This document shows, in pieces, positions 9,169-17,670 of a stretch of DNA of 64,000 bases (position 1 is the stretch's first letter; every line of letters begins with the position of its first letter). The position numbers were made by a program, and so were the translations under genes. Origin of the DNA: Synergistaceae bacterium (GTDB lineage: Bacteria; Synergistota; Synergistia; Synergistales; Aminobacteriaceae); NCBI GenBank assembly GCA_018436595.1, contig JAHDLC010000003.1, forward strand, positions 62,001 to 126,000, in the 5' to 3' direction. Under the pieces are notes generated by a model. It was not told the DNA's origin, ran no database searches, and saw only the letters and a list, made by a program, of their open reading frames with translations.

Positions 9169-12100
9169 TCAGAGGACCGGGCGGATGGCTCCCCGCTCGA
9201 TGTAATGGAAGGCGAGAAAATCGGGAGAGGTTCCCCGGGTTTCCACCACGGTCCGGAAAATGTCGAGGGTTTTTTTCTGACAGGTGAAGAGCAGCACCTG
9301 GTTGTTCGCCGCCGCCTCGAGAATGGCCTCGGCGGCCCCCTGCTGGCGGGTTTCGTCGAACCGGACGAGAAGGTCGTCCAAAATCAGGGGCAGGGGCTCG
9401 GAATTCCGTCCCCACAGGGTCGCCAGGGAGAGCCGCATGGCAAGGTAGACCTGGTCGGCGAGCCCTGAACTCCACTTGATCTCGTCCTTCCGTTCCCTGG
9501 CGGGATCGTTCCCCTCCAGGACCACGGAGAGCCCTCTTTCTCCCCCGCTTGAGAGAAGAGTGTACCGGTTTCCCGTCATGAGCGCAAGATATTTCCCCGC
9601 CCTGCGGATCACCTCGGGCTGGCGCTCCCTCTCGTGCTTTTCCTTGGAGACCTCGAGGAAATGCCTGGCGAGAATCACTGAGAGCCACTCCTTCACTCCC
9701 TCGTCGAGCTTCCGGTCCATCCCGGTCCTAGAGAACAGCAGCTCACCGAGGCGCTCATCGGCGGCGATCTGCTCCAGCCTGAGGGCAAGCCTTCCCCTCG
9801 AGTCAGCGGCGGCCTCGATCTCCCTTTCAAGGACGGCGGCTTCCTCCTCCGCACAATCCCTTTCCTTCCTCCCGTCTTCCGCCGGAAGGGACAGGAGTTC
9901 CCCTCCCGCCTTCTCCATTTCCTCCCCGGAGCCGAAAAGGCCGAGGAGAACCTTCCGCTCCCGGGAAGCATCCTCAAGGAGCCTCTCTCTTTCGGCCCAG
10001 CGGGCGGCAAGGTCCCTGTACCGCTCCTCGTTCTCCGAACCGGCGAAGGTGAAGAGCTCCGCCGTTTTCCCGCCGTTGCCCTCCAGGTTTTCCCGGAGTT
10101 CCGCGAGGGAGGCGGAAAGGGCCGCCAGATCCCGTTCGAGATCGGCGATCTCCCCCTTTCTCTCCCCGGCCAGCCGCAGAGCAACAGCGAGAGACCGGAT
10201 GGAAGAAGGGTCCGGCTCTTCCGGAAGCTCCACTCCCGCTCCGGAGAAGAGATCCGCAAGGGAGAGGATGCGCTGCCTCACCGAGGCGACATAGCTGTCG
10301 AGCTCCCTCAGCTCTGCCTTCCTGGACTCGATGACGGATTTTTCCGACCGGAGCTGCAGTATCCTGGGCACCAGGGCCTCCATGTCCTTCGGGGCGAGGT
10401 TCCGGTCGAATTGCCGCCCGGCAAGCCACCGGCGCCATTCATCCATAAGCCTGTCAAGCTCCCCGGCGGTCCGCTCAAGGGCGCTCTCCATGGCTTCGCT
10501 CTCACTGTCCATCCGGGCCAGCACGGCGGCCATCTGCCTGCTCCGCTCGCTCAGCACGGCGAACCGTTCGTTGGCCGAATTATCCCTCTCCCCCTCTTCC
10601 AGGAGTTCGTCCATTTCATTGGCGAATCTCGGAGCCCTGATGCCGAGCCGCTCACCGAGTTCCTCCCGCCGGCTCCGGAGCCTTTCGACCCTGGCCTTCT
10701 GGCTTTCCAGCAGCAGCAGTGTCTCCTCCATCCGCAGGTCGAGATCGTCCATTCTGCGGGTCCACCAGGAGAGGGCCGTCTCGTACCGCTTCTGCTGGTC
10801 CCGGTGGGCTATGAAGGAAAGGAGGGAGGCGCTGAAAAGGGCCACCGCCCCGAAAAACCACAACCGGTCCGAAGTGAGCCAGGCCTGGTAGGTACCTCCC
10901 CCGCCGACGGCGAGCAGCGCCCCGGAGATGAGGGCCACCATATTCCCGGGTTCGGGAGGCTCTTCCTCGGCAAGAACCGCTTTTTCGCTGATGATGGTGG
11001 TCCTGGCCTCCTCGAGGTTGGCCAGATCTTCTTCCTCGTCGCACAGCTCCCCGAACACGGCCCGCAGGTCGGTGATGAGGCTCCACCGCTCGGTTGCCCG
11101 CTTTGCCCTGACCTCAACTCCCGCCGTTTCCCGGTCGAGGGAGGCGGCCTCGCTTCTCCGGTCCTCCCGCAGCCGGTTCCACTGGACAAGAGACTTCTCC
11201 TCTTCGCCCTTCCGCCTCTCGAGACGTTCCTTCCGCTCCGCGGTCCTCCGTGCGAACTCGATGGCCTCCGCCGAGACATCGGCTCCGGAAAGATGATCCT
11301 CAGTCCACCAGGAACAGAGGTTCTCCAGGTTTCCCCTGAAGGCCTTTTCCGCGTCTTCTATCTCCTTCGCCAGGAGAATCCTCCTGGCGAGAGAAGCTCG
11401 GAACTGCTCGCTCTCGTGCTCCAGCCCCTCCACTTCCTGCCGGGCGGAGAGACAGCCGAGAACGGGATCCGCCTCCAGGACCGCCTTTCCTTCCTCCTTC
11501 GCCGACCGTTCCGCCCCGAGGCGGGCAATGGAAGCCCCGATTCGCTCCTTCTCTTCCTTCAGCCGTTCCAGCCGGGACAGGCCGTCGTCGGGAAAAGGAT
11601 GGAGCCCCTCCAATCCGGCGAGCTTCCGTTCAGTCTCGACCAGGGCCTCCCGGGAAGGACGGGCCTTTTCGAGAAGCTCCAGCCTGGCGGTCCGTCTTTT
11701 CAGAACGTCCAGCCGCTCCTTCTTCTCCTCCATGGAGGCTTCCATGGCTGACAGGTCGTCCTTCATCCTGCGCCAGCTTCCGTTCAGCTCACGGAGGTCC
11801 CGCACGGCACCGTCCGTCTCGGCCATGGAGGCGAGAAGCCGGTTCACCGTGGATGCGCTCCGCGCGTTTCCCCAGGGACGGTACAGTTCATTCTGCCGGG
11901 CCTCAAGGACCGAGAGCAGCCGTGGAAGGGACGCCGACCCCAGGCCCGCCCCGGCGGCGAAGAACCGGGCGGCCACGTCGGAAGAATTCAGGGGGTCCAG
12001 GGACTGCATCTCCCCGAGTCCCATGGCGAACACGCTCTCGTAGACCTCCCTGCTGATGGAGAAGAAGTCCGGGGACAATTCGGCGGCGGGACCTCCGTCG

Positions 12101-12390
12101 GCGGGAGCGATATAGTTCTTCTGCCCCTCCACGGAAAGAATGTATTCCCTTCCGTCCTCCATGCGGATCCTGGCGGAGCCTCCGTGCTGACCGCCCCGCT
12201 GGGGCTCGTAGAGGTTCGTCTTCCCCCTGCCGTTCTTTCCCCTGCTGAAAAGCAGGCGGCGGAAGAAATTCATCAGGGTGGTCTTGCCGCTTTCGTTCTC
12301 TCCCTGGAAGACCGTGAGACCCCCGGACAGCCTCGCTCCCGATCCTGAAAAGATGCCGAAGCCGCTCACAAAAAAATCGGTTATTTTCAT
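9169..12390 (-). CDS. YhaN-like SMC/Rad50-type ATPase (SbcC-like, membrane-associated)
   Basis: A 1073-residue AAA protein of the SbcC/Rad50 type. Walker A GENESGKTTL is near residues 30-39 and the C-terminal half-site has KWSSGLADQVYLAMRLSL followed by Walker B LPLILDDLLVRFD near residue 1010. Between them are long coiled coils (repeated EKKERLDVLKRR, EERLKEEKERIG-type heptads) broken near residues 480-530 by two hydrophobic helices (MVALISGALLAVGGGG and WFFGAVALFSASLLSF), the hallmark that separates YhaN from soluble SbcC. Its gene overlaps the nuclease gene by 4 bp. Known relatives act with a YhaO-type nuclease in DNA end processing; the membrane link is unexplained. Confidence 0.85.
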   Translation of the reverse strand: MKITDFFVSGFGIFSGSGARLSGGLTVFQGENESGKTTLMNFFRRLLFSRGKNGRGKTNLYEPQRGGQHGGSARIRMEDGREYILSVEGQKNYIAPADGGPAAELSPDFFSISREVYESVFAMGLGEMQSLDPLNSSDVAARFFAAGAGLGSASLPRLLSVLEARQNELYRPWGNARSASTVNRLLASMAETDGAVRDLRELNGSWRRMKDDLSAMEASMEEKKERLDVLKRRTARLELLEKARPSREALVETERKLAGLEGLHPFPDDGLSRLERLKEEKERIGASIARLGAERSAKEEGKAVLEADPVLGCLSARQEVEGLEHESEQFRASLARRILLAKEIEDAEKAFRGNLENLCSWWTEDHLSGADVSAEAIEFARRTAERKERLERRKGEEEKSLVQWNRLREDRRSEAASLDRETAGVEVRAKRATERWSLITDLRAVFGELCDEEEDLANLEEARTTIISEKAVLAEEEPPEPGNMVALISGALLAVGGGGTYQAWLTSDRLWFFGAVALFSASLLSFIAHRDQQKRYETALSWWTRRMDDLDLRMEETLLLLESQKARVERLRSRREELGERLGIRAPRFANEMDELLEEGERDNSANERFAVLSERSRQMAAVLARMDSESEAMESALERTAGELDRLMDEWRRWLAGRQFDRNLAPKDMEALVPRILQLRSEKSVIESRKAELRELDSYVASVRQRILSLADLFSGAGVELPEEPDPSSIRSLAVALRLAGERKGEIADLERDLAALSASLAELRENLEGNGGKTAELFTFAGSENEERYRDLAARWAERERLLEDASRERKVLLGLFGSGEEMEKAGGELLSLPAEDGRKERDCAEEEAAVLEREIEAAADSRGRLALRLEQIAADERLGELLFSRTGMDRKLDEGVKEWLSVILARHFLEVSKEKHERERQPEVIRRAGKYLALMTGNRYTLLSSGGERGLSVVLEGNDPARERKDEIKWSSGLADQVYLAMRLSLATLWGRNSEPLPLILDDLLVRFDETRQQGAAEAILEAAANNQVLLFTCQKKTLDIFRTVVETRGTSPDFLAFHYIERGAIRPVL

Positions 12391-13682
12391 ACTCCGTCAA
12401 TCCCTTCGAGCAGTCCGGACAGGGCCGACCAAGTCCCCCTGTCGAGGAGCAGCTCCGTGTCCTCGTCAGAGAGGGAGTCTATCACTTCCAGCACATCCCT
12501 GGACTGGATCCTGTCCAGAATACCCCTTTTCCGGAGGATGTCTTTCAGTCCCTCCCGGAGATCGCCCCTCTGCCGGAAGGCCCGGATCTCCTTCAGAAAA
12601 TCGCCGGCGAAATGGCTGCCCGCAGCGAGGGAATCAAGATCCAGGGGGGGCAACGTCACCCCGGAAATCTCCTCGGTGAAAACAAAATCGGGCCTGTCCT
12701 CCTCCCCTTCGTTCATCGTCTCCAGGAGTCCGCCGGGCCCCCGGAGAAACCCCGGACGCCGGAGAAGCCCGTGGATCTTCCCCCGCCCGGAAACGGAAAG
12801 CCGCAGAAGGGCCGGCAGCCCGCCGTTTTCCCGCCGCACCGTCTCTTTCAGGTCCGACACGGCCTGGAAAAACTCCTCGTCCCGTTCCATACCGTCGATG
12901 GAAATGTCTTCGCTTCTCCACCGGACCACGTCGCAGGGAATGAATTCGGCGCACCCCGGTTCACCGGGGAACAGGGTGACGGAAAAAACGCCCTTTTCCC
13001 CCGTCTCCCGGATGTTCCTCCCCTGGATAGTGCCGGGATAGACCACAAGGGGGTCCCGGCAGAGCACTTCCGCCCCGTGCACGTGCCCCAGGGCCCAATA
13101 GTCCATGCCCGCAGCCCTCAGGTCGTCCAGGGAGCAGGGAGCGTAGTTTTCATGGCCCTTCCGGCCGCCCACGTTGCAGTGGAGCAGGGCGATGTTCACG
13201 CCCTCTCCCTTCCCGCCGGAAAAACGGAGGGCCATGTTCTCCTCCACCTCCCGGACGGGATAGCTGAAACCGTGAACCGTGCCCGCCCTCTCCCCTCCAA
13301 GCAGCAGGGGGACTGACTCGACCCCGGGGCCGAAGCGGAAGGCCAGGGGCGGAAAATCCCGGTCCGCCTCCCACCCCGACAGGGGATCGTGGTTTCCGGC
13401 AGCGATGAAAGAGGGAATCCCCCCGCCGGAAAGGCGCCTGAGCTGTTCAAGAAAGAAGACCTGGGCCCGGACGCTCCTGTTCTCGCTGTCGTAGACATCG
13501 CCCGAGACCACGAAAAAATCCGCCCCCTTCTTCAGGGCAAAGGTGACGGCGTTCTCAAAAGCCCGGAATGTCGCTTTTCGCAGGAATGCTCCGAGGGAGG
13601 GAGAAATATCGGAAAGCCCGGAAAACGGACTGTCGAGGTGAAGGTCAGCGCAGTGAACGAAAGAAATTTTCCGGCCGCTCAC
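12387..13682 (-). CDS. YhaO-like metallophosphoesterase nuclease (SbcD-like)
   Basis: A calcineurin-like phosphoesterase of the Mre11/SbcD/YhaO family, the nuclease partner of the YhaN-like ATPase. The metal sites are present in order: HCADLHLDSPF, VVSGDVYD, AAGNHD, LLHCNVGG and WALGHVHG. The GTG at 13682 gives 431 residues and begins SGRKISFVHCADLHLD; it has a GGAGAGGGGG site upstream. The frame extends to 13751 with a residue string unlike the family. It is the first gene of the operon and faces the divergent fabH-like gene, so its promoter should lie within 13683-13865. Confidence 0.87.
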   Translation of the reverse strand: MSGRKISFVHCADLHLDSPFSGLSDISPSLGAFLRKATFRAFENAVTFALKKGADFFVVSGDVYDSENRSVRAQVFFLEQLRRLSGGGIPSFIAAGNHDPLSGWEADRDFPPLAFRFGPGVESVPLLLGGERAGTVHGFSYPVREVEENMALRFSGGKGEGVNIALLHCNVGGRKGHENYAPCSLDDLRAAGMDYWALGHVHGAEVLCRDPLVVYPGTIQGRNIRETGEKGVFSVTLFPGEPGCAEFIPCDVVRWRSEDISIDGMERDEEFFQAVSDLKETVRRENGGLPALLRLSVSGRGKIHGLLRRPGFLRGPGGLLETMNEGEEDRPDFVFTEEISGVTLPPLDLDSLAAGSHFAGDFLKEIRAFRQRGDLREGLKDILRKRGILDRIQSRDVLEVIDSLSDEDTELLLDRGTWSALSGLLEGIDGV

Positions 13683-13865
13683 CGGGTCTTCCCCCTCTCC
13701 GCCGGGAGAAAAGGCAACTTGTACTGGTACACTCGGCACCACTCCCTTCAAAAATCCCGTCTACTTTATGCCACACCCCTCTTCTTTGCAACACGATCCT
13801 GTCCCCCTGAATCCGCAGCTTTTCCCGGCAAAGCGTGGCCCCTCGCACCCTTTCCCTCCCGGGAC

Positions 13866-13894
13866 TTGTCACCAGCCGGTGACAATGGGATAAT
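13866..13894 (+). promoter_or_regulatory. Sigma-70 promoter with embedded palindromic operator
   Basis: A -35 TTGTCA (13866-13871), 17-bp spacer and -10 GATAAT (13889-13894) stand 41 bp upstream of the fabH-like start. The -35 and spacer contain a perfect inverted repeat, TTGTCACC-AGCC-GGTGACAA (13866-13885), so a bound repressor would block RNA polymerase. The regulator is not identifiable from the site. Confidence 0.75.
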
Positions 13895-13934
13895 TCTTCT
13901 GTAATTGAATCCGATTGTGGAGGATTGTCGAGAG

Positions 13935-14948
13935 ATGAAAGGATTTGGAGCGGCCATTTCGGCCATTTCGTATTACCTTCCGCCGAAAGTGGTGGACAAC
14001 AGGGCCCTCGTGGAGGAGTTCGGCACGTGGACCGAAGATAAAATATACCAGAAAACGGGAATCAGGGAACGCCACGTGGTCGACGGGGAGCTGGTGTCGG
14101 ACCTTGCGGCCAGGGCAGCCGAAAAACTCTTCGAAGAACACGGCGTCGACCGGGAGACCATCGATTTCCTGCTGCTGTGCACCGAAAGCCCGGACTACTA
14201 TCTTCCCGCCACCGCCTGCGTGGTCCAGGACCGTCTCGGCCTGAAAAAGACCACCGGCGCCCTGGACTACAACCTGGGGTGCTCGGGCTTCATCTACGGC
14301 CTTGCCCTCACGAAGGGGCTCATCGCCGCGGGCATAGCGTCAAAGGTTCTGCTCATCACGGCCGACACCCTGACCCGGACCATCCACCCGAAGGACAAGA
14401 GCACCCGGACCATTTTCGGCGACGCCGCGGCGGCCATCCTGGTGGAGCCCTCCGACACCGCCCGCATCGGCGATTTCATCCTCGGAACCGACGGTTCGGG
14501 CATGGACAAGCTCATCATCCCCGCCGGCGCGTGGGCCGCCCCCCGCTCACCGGAGACCGCCGCCGAACGGACCAACAAGTGGGGAAACACCAGGAGCGCG
14601 GAGAACCTCTACATGAACGGCCCCGAGGTACTCAACTTCACCCTGGCCACTGTGCCCGGGGCGGTCAGCCGGGCGCTGGAGGCCCATTCCCTGAAACTCG
14701 AGGACGTGGACCTCTTCGTCTTCCACCAGGCCACCCTCCTCATCCTGGAGCACCTGAGAAAGGAAATCGGCATTCCGGAGGAGAAGTTCTTCATGAACAT
14801 GGAGAACAAGGGCAACACGGTGAGCGCCACCATTCCCATGGCCCTTCGGGACGCCGCCGACCAGGGCAGGCTCCGCCCGGGGGACAGGGTCATGGCCGTC
14901 GGCTTCGGAGTCGGGTACTCCTGGGGGGCAACTATAATCAGATGGTAA
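13935..14948 (+). CDS. 3-oxoacyl-ACP synthase III family protein (FabH-like)
   Basis: A 337-residue thiolase-fold condensing enzyme. The KAS III catalytic triad is complete: Cys in NLGCSGFIYGL near residue 115, His in FVFHQAT near 265 and Asn in ENKGNTVSATIP near 297. The substrate-gating region DKSTRTIFGDAAAA is normal. The ATG at 13935 follows GGAGG. It stands alone: no acpP, fabD or fabF gene is adjacent, and a strong terminator follows at 14987. It may start fatty-acid synthesis or make a specialised acyl product; the palindromic operator in its promoter suggests specific regulation. Family is certain, in vivo role is not. Confidence 0.85.
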   Translation: MKGFGAAISAISYYLPPKVVDNRALVEEFGTWTEDKIYQKTGIRERHVVDGELVSDLAARAAEKLFEEHGVDRETIDFLLLCTESPDYYLPATACVVQDRLGLKKTTGALDYNLGCSGFIYGLALTKGLIAAGIASKVLLITADTLTRTIHPKDKSTRTIFGDAAAAILVEPSDTARIGDFILGTDGSGMDKLIIPAGAWAAPRSPETAAERTNKWGNTRSAENLYMNGPEVLNFTLATVPGAVSRALEAHSLKLEDVDLFVFHQATLLILEHLRKEIGIPEEKFFMNMENKGNTVSATIPMALRDAADQGRLRPGDRVMAVGFGVGYSWGATIIRW

Positions 14949-14986
14949 GAAAAGCACCGCTTTTCTACCAAAAAATATGATAGACT

Positions 14987-15019
14987 GGGGGCGGAACAGA
15001 GATGTTCCGCCCCCTTTTT
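14987..15019 (+). terminator. Intrinsic terminator after fabH-like gene
   Basis: GGGGGCGGAAC (14987-14997) pairs with GTTCCGCCCCC (15004-15014), giving an 11-bp GC-rich stem with a 6-base loop, followed by five T. It ends the fabH-like transcript and separates it from ercA, which begins 28 bp later and must use its own promoter or readthrough. Confidence 0.88.
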
Positions 15020-15047
15020 CCGGCTTCTCCCAAGGAGCGTGAATGCA

Positions 15048-16196
15048 ATGAGCGAAATGGTACTCCGGAAGTTTGTCGCCCCTGAAGTCATCTTCGGCCG
15101 AGGAGCCCGCACTCTCGCAGGGCGGTATGCCAGAAACCTGGGAGGCACCAGGGTTCTCGTGGTCACCGACGACGGCGTGGCGGAGGCCGGGTGGCTCGAG
15201 CCCCTCCTTGAAAACCTTGACGGCGAGGGACTGGGCTGGGCCGTCTACCGCGACGTTCAGCCGAACCCCACCGACGTCATGGTCATGCGGGGCGTTGAGG
15301 TCTTTGACGGCGAAGGCTGCGACCTCATCCTCACCCTCGGCGGAGGAAGTCCCATGGACTGCGCCAAGGCCATCGGAGCGGTCCATGCCAACGGAGGGAA
15401 CGTTCTGGATTTCGTGGGGGTCGATAAAATCCCCGTTCCCTGCCCTCCCGTGATCTGCGTACCCACCACCGCCGGAAGCGCCGCGGACATCTCCCAGTTT
15501 TCCATTATCAAAAACGAAAAAACAGGGATCAAGCACGCCATCGTCAGCAAATCCATCGTTCCCGACGTGGCCCTGGTGGACCCGGACACGACCCTCACCA
15601 TGGACGGCTTCCTCACAGCGTCCACGGGAATGGACGCCCTCACCCACGCCTTCGAGGCCTACGTCTCCCGGGCCCATTCGCCCCTTACAGACGTCCACGC
15701 CCTCCAGTCCGTGGAGATGGTACACTCCTTCCTTCTCCGGGCCATGGGCGACCTTTCAAGCCCGGAATACCGGACCGGGATGATGCTGGCGTCCCTCCAT
15801 GCGGGCCTCGCCTTCTCCAATGCGAGCCTCGGCGTGGTCCACGCACTCTCTCACAGCCTCGGCGGGCTCCTCGACCTCCCCCACGGGGAATGCAACTCCC
15901 TGCTCCTCCGCCACGGCGTGGAGGCCAACTACGGCGCCGCCCCCGAACGGTTCGCCGTCCTCCTCGAACGGTTCGGCGGGTGTGCTGAAACTCCCGATGT
16001 CCTCTCCGAACTGCTCGCCCGCCTTGACACCCTGCGGGATCAGGCCGGCCTTCCGGGAAGACTCAGGGATCTCGGACTGAAGGAGGATCTTCTTCCCGAA
16101 ATAGCGGCGGCGGCATGGGAAGACCCCTGCATGATCACCAACCCCCGGCCTCTCTCCCCGGCCGGCCTTGAGGAAATCCTCCGAAATGCCTACTGA
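15048..16196 (+). CDS. ercA: Iron-containing alcohol dehydrogenase-like regulatory protein ErcA
   Basis: A 382-residue member of the iron-dependent alcohol dehydrogenase family. The nucleotide-binding GGGSPMDCAKAIG is near residue 100 and all four metal ligands are kept: Asp and His in GMDALTHAFEAY, His in VVHALSHSLGG and His in LPHGECNSLL. The overall sequence, starting VRKF(V)APEVIFGRGAR, matches the ErcA subgroup, which in Pseudomonas is genetically tied to signalling that controls ethanol oxidation. The GTG at 15039 is too close to AAGGAG; the ATG at 15048 is better. It overlaps the PAS/HD-GYP gene by 11 bp, supporting a regulatory or sensory role. Catalytic activity remains possible. Confidence 0.78.
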   Translation: MSEMVLRKFVAPEVIFGRGARTLAGRYARNLGGTRVLVVTDDGVAEAGWLEPLLENLDGEGLGWAVYRDVQPNPTDVMVMRGVEVFDGEGCDLILTLGGGSPMDCAKAIGAVHANGGNVLDFVGVDKIPVPCPPVICVPTTAGSAADISQFSIIKNEKTGIKHAIVSKSIVPDVALVDPDTTLTMDGFLTASTGMDALTHAFEAYVSRAHSPLTDVHALQSVEMVHSFLLRAMGDLSSPEYRTGMMLASLHAGLAFSNASLGVVHALSHSLGGLLDLPHGECNSLLLRHGVEANYGAAPERFAVLLERFGGCAETPDVLSELLARLDTLRDQAGLPGRLRDLGLKEDLLPEIAAAAWEDPCMITNPRPLSPAGLEEILRNAY

Positions 16197-17274
16197 CCGG
16201 CGGACGACAGAGCAGGACGACCAGCTCCTGGCCCTCATGGGGCTGGGAGCCCGGTCGGGGAAGAAAAGCCACTACCCGGAGCTGAAACGGCGCCTCGCCG
16301 AGCTTGAACGGGTCCAGGCCCTGCTGGACAGGGCCCAGGACGCCATTTTCGTGGTTTCCCTCCCCGATGAAACAGTGGAATACAGGAACGAAGCAGCCCT
16401 GGCCCTCCGCGGCGGCTTCGGGCGGGGTGAACTCCGCCCCCTGGAGGAATTCCTGAAAGGCCCCGACGGAAGAGGACTCACCATCAGGTCATGTTTTCCC
16501 GCTTTTCCGGACGGAGAAGAGCGGATGATCCTCCCCCTGGTGACCGAGAAGGGCGTCCGCCGGTTCGAGGCCTCGTTCCTGGCGGCGGAGACCGATGGCC
16601 GCCTCTCCGGGGTGCTCATCCTCAGGGACCAGGAGGACAGGATCCGTGCGGAGACGAGGCTTGCCGAATCCCTTCGGCAGGTGGAACAGGCCCGGATGCG
16701 GACCGTCCATCTCACCGCAACCCTGGTGGAGATCAAGGACTCCTACACGGGGAAGAACCAGCGCCAGGCGGCAGGCCTCGCCCACGCCATCGGCACCGGC
16801 CTCGGAATGACGGGCGACCCCCTGGAAAACCTGGTGACGGCAACTCTCCTCCACGACGTGGGGATGATGGCCATTCCCGCCGAAATACTCTGCATTCCGG
16901 GACCTCTCCGGCCGGTGGACCGCCGTCTCATGGAGGAGCACGCCTCCATCGGCTGCGATATCCTGAAGAAACAGGGGTTCCCGCCGGAAATTTACCTGAC
17001 GGTGCTCCACCACCATGAACGCCTGGACGGCAGCGGCTACCCGGAGGGCCTGAAGGGAGAGGACATCCCTTTCGGGGCCCGGATCGCCGGCATCGCCGAC
17101 GTAACGGAGGCCCTGCTGAGCCATCGCCCCTACCGGCCCGCCTGGCCCCTGGAAAAGGTGCTGGAGGAACTCTCGGAAAAAAAGGGGATTCTTTACGATC
17201 CCGATGGGGCTGAAATCTGCATAAGGCTGCTTGAGGAAGGGTATACCCTCGACGACCAGTGGTTTTACAAATAA
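16186..17274 (+). CDS. PAS domain HD-GYP phosphodiesterase
   Basis: A 362-residue signalling protein. Residues 40-160 form a PAS-like sensor (ALLDRAQDAIFVVSLPDETVEY...), then a short coiled linker, then an HD-GYP domain from about residue 180. The domain keeps HD in LLHDVGMMAIP, the later EEHASIG histidine, HHHERLDGSGYP with the GYP triplet, and the IADVTEALLSHRPYRPA segment. Unusually, the Lys normally following HDxG is Met. HD-GYP proteins hydrolyse cyclic di-GMP. The start at 16186 lies inside ercA, so the pair is translationally coupled. The PAS ligand is unknown. Confidence 0.86.
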   Translation: MPTDRRTTEQDDQLLALMGLGARSGKKSHYPELKRRLAELERVQALLDRAQDAIFVVSLPDETVEYRNEAALALRGGFGRGELRPLEEFLKGPDGRGLTIRSCFPAFPDGEERMILPLVTEKGVRRFEASFLAAETDGRLSGVLILRDQEDRIRAETRLAESLRQVEQARMRTVHLTATLVEIKDSYTGKNQRQAAGLAHAIGTGLGMTGDPLENLVTATLLHDVGMMAIPAEILCIPGPLRPVDRRLMEEHASIGCDILKKQGFPPEIYLTVLHHHERLDGSGYPEGLKGEDIPFGARIAGIADVTEALLSHRPYRPAWPLEKVLEELSEKKGILYDPDGAEICIRLLEEGYTLDDQWFYK

Positions 17275-17277
17275 CGG

Positions 17278-17310
17278 GAAAAAAAACCGGGGGCCCTGAA
17301 GGGCCCCCGG
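17278..17310 (-). terminator. Intrinsic terminator after STAS gene
   Basis: Read on the minus strand, CCGGGGGCCC and GGGCCCCCGG (arms at 17301-17310 and 17287-17296) form a 10-bp stem with a TTCA loop followed by eight T. It lies between the convergent HD-GYP and STAS genes; the T-run is only on the minus-strand side. Confidence 0.9.
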
Positions 17311-17316
17311 AACGCG

Positions 17317-17625
17317 TTACTGGCGGGACACGTTGAACACGAGATCCAGCCGGGTAAGCTTGAACAACTCCTCCACCATGCCGCGAAGGCCGGTGATGAC
17401 CATTTTTCCGCCCTTCTGGAGACATCTCTTGTGAATGGAGATCAGGACTCCAAGCCCGGAACTGTCCACGTAGTCAAGATCCGAAAGGTCAACGGTCAGA
17501 TGCACCATTCCATCCTCAATGAGCCCGATAAGCTGCTCCCGGACCGACGCGGAATCCTCGACGTACATGCTGCCGCCCAGGCGCACCTGCGCCCCGGTGC
17601 CGCTTTTGGTGATATCCACTTTCAT
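17317..17625 (-). CDS. STAS-domain anti-sigma factor antagonist
   Basis: A 102-residue single STAS domain protein of the SpoIIAA/RsbV type. The phosphorylation-site motif DYVDSSGLGVL is near residue 55, with Ser available for phosphorylation. Such proteins bind an anti-sigma kinase when unphosphorylated and are reactivated by PP2C phosphatases. The ATG at 17625 has AAGGAGGA; the frame to 17670 adds an unlikely leader. It lies 46 bp after the chemoreceptor stop and ends at a strong terminator. No kinase or sigma gene is adjacent; the SpoIIE-type phosphatase at 31184 is a distant candidate partner only. Confidence 0.88.
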   Translation of the reverse strand: MKVDITKSGTGAQVRLGGSMYVEDSASVREQLIGLIEDGMVHLTVDLSDLDYVDSSGLGVLISIHKRCLQKGGKMVITGLRGMVEELFKLTRLDLVFNVSRQ

Positions 17626-17670
17626 GGCGAATCCTCCTTCTCCACGGTCAAACTTCGGAAAACAGGCCAA

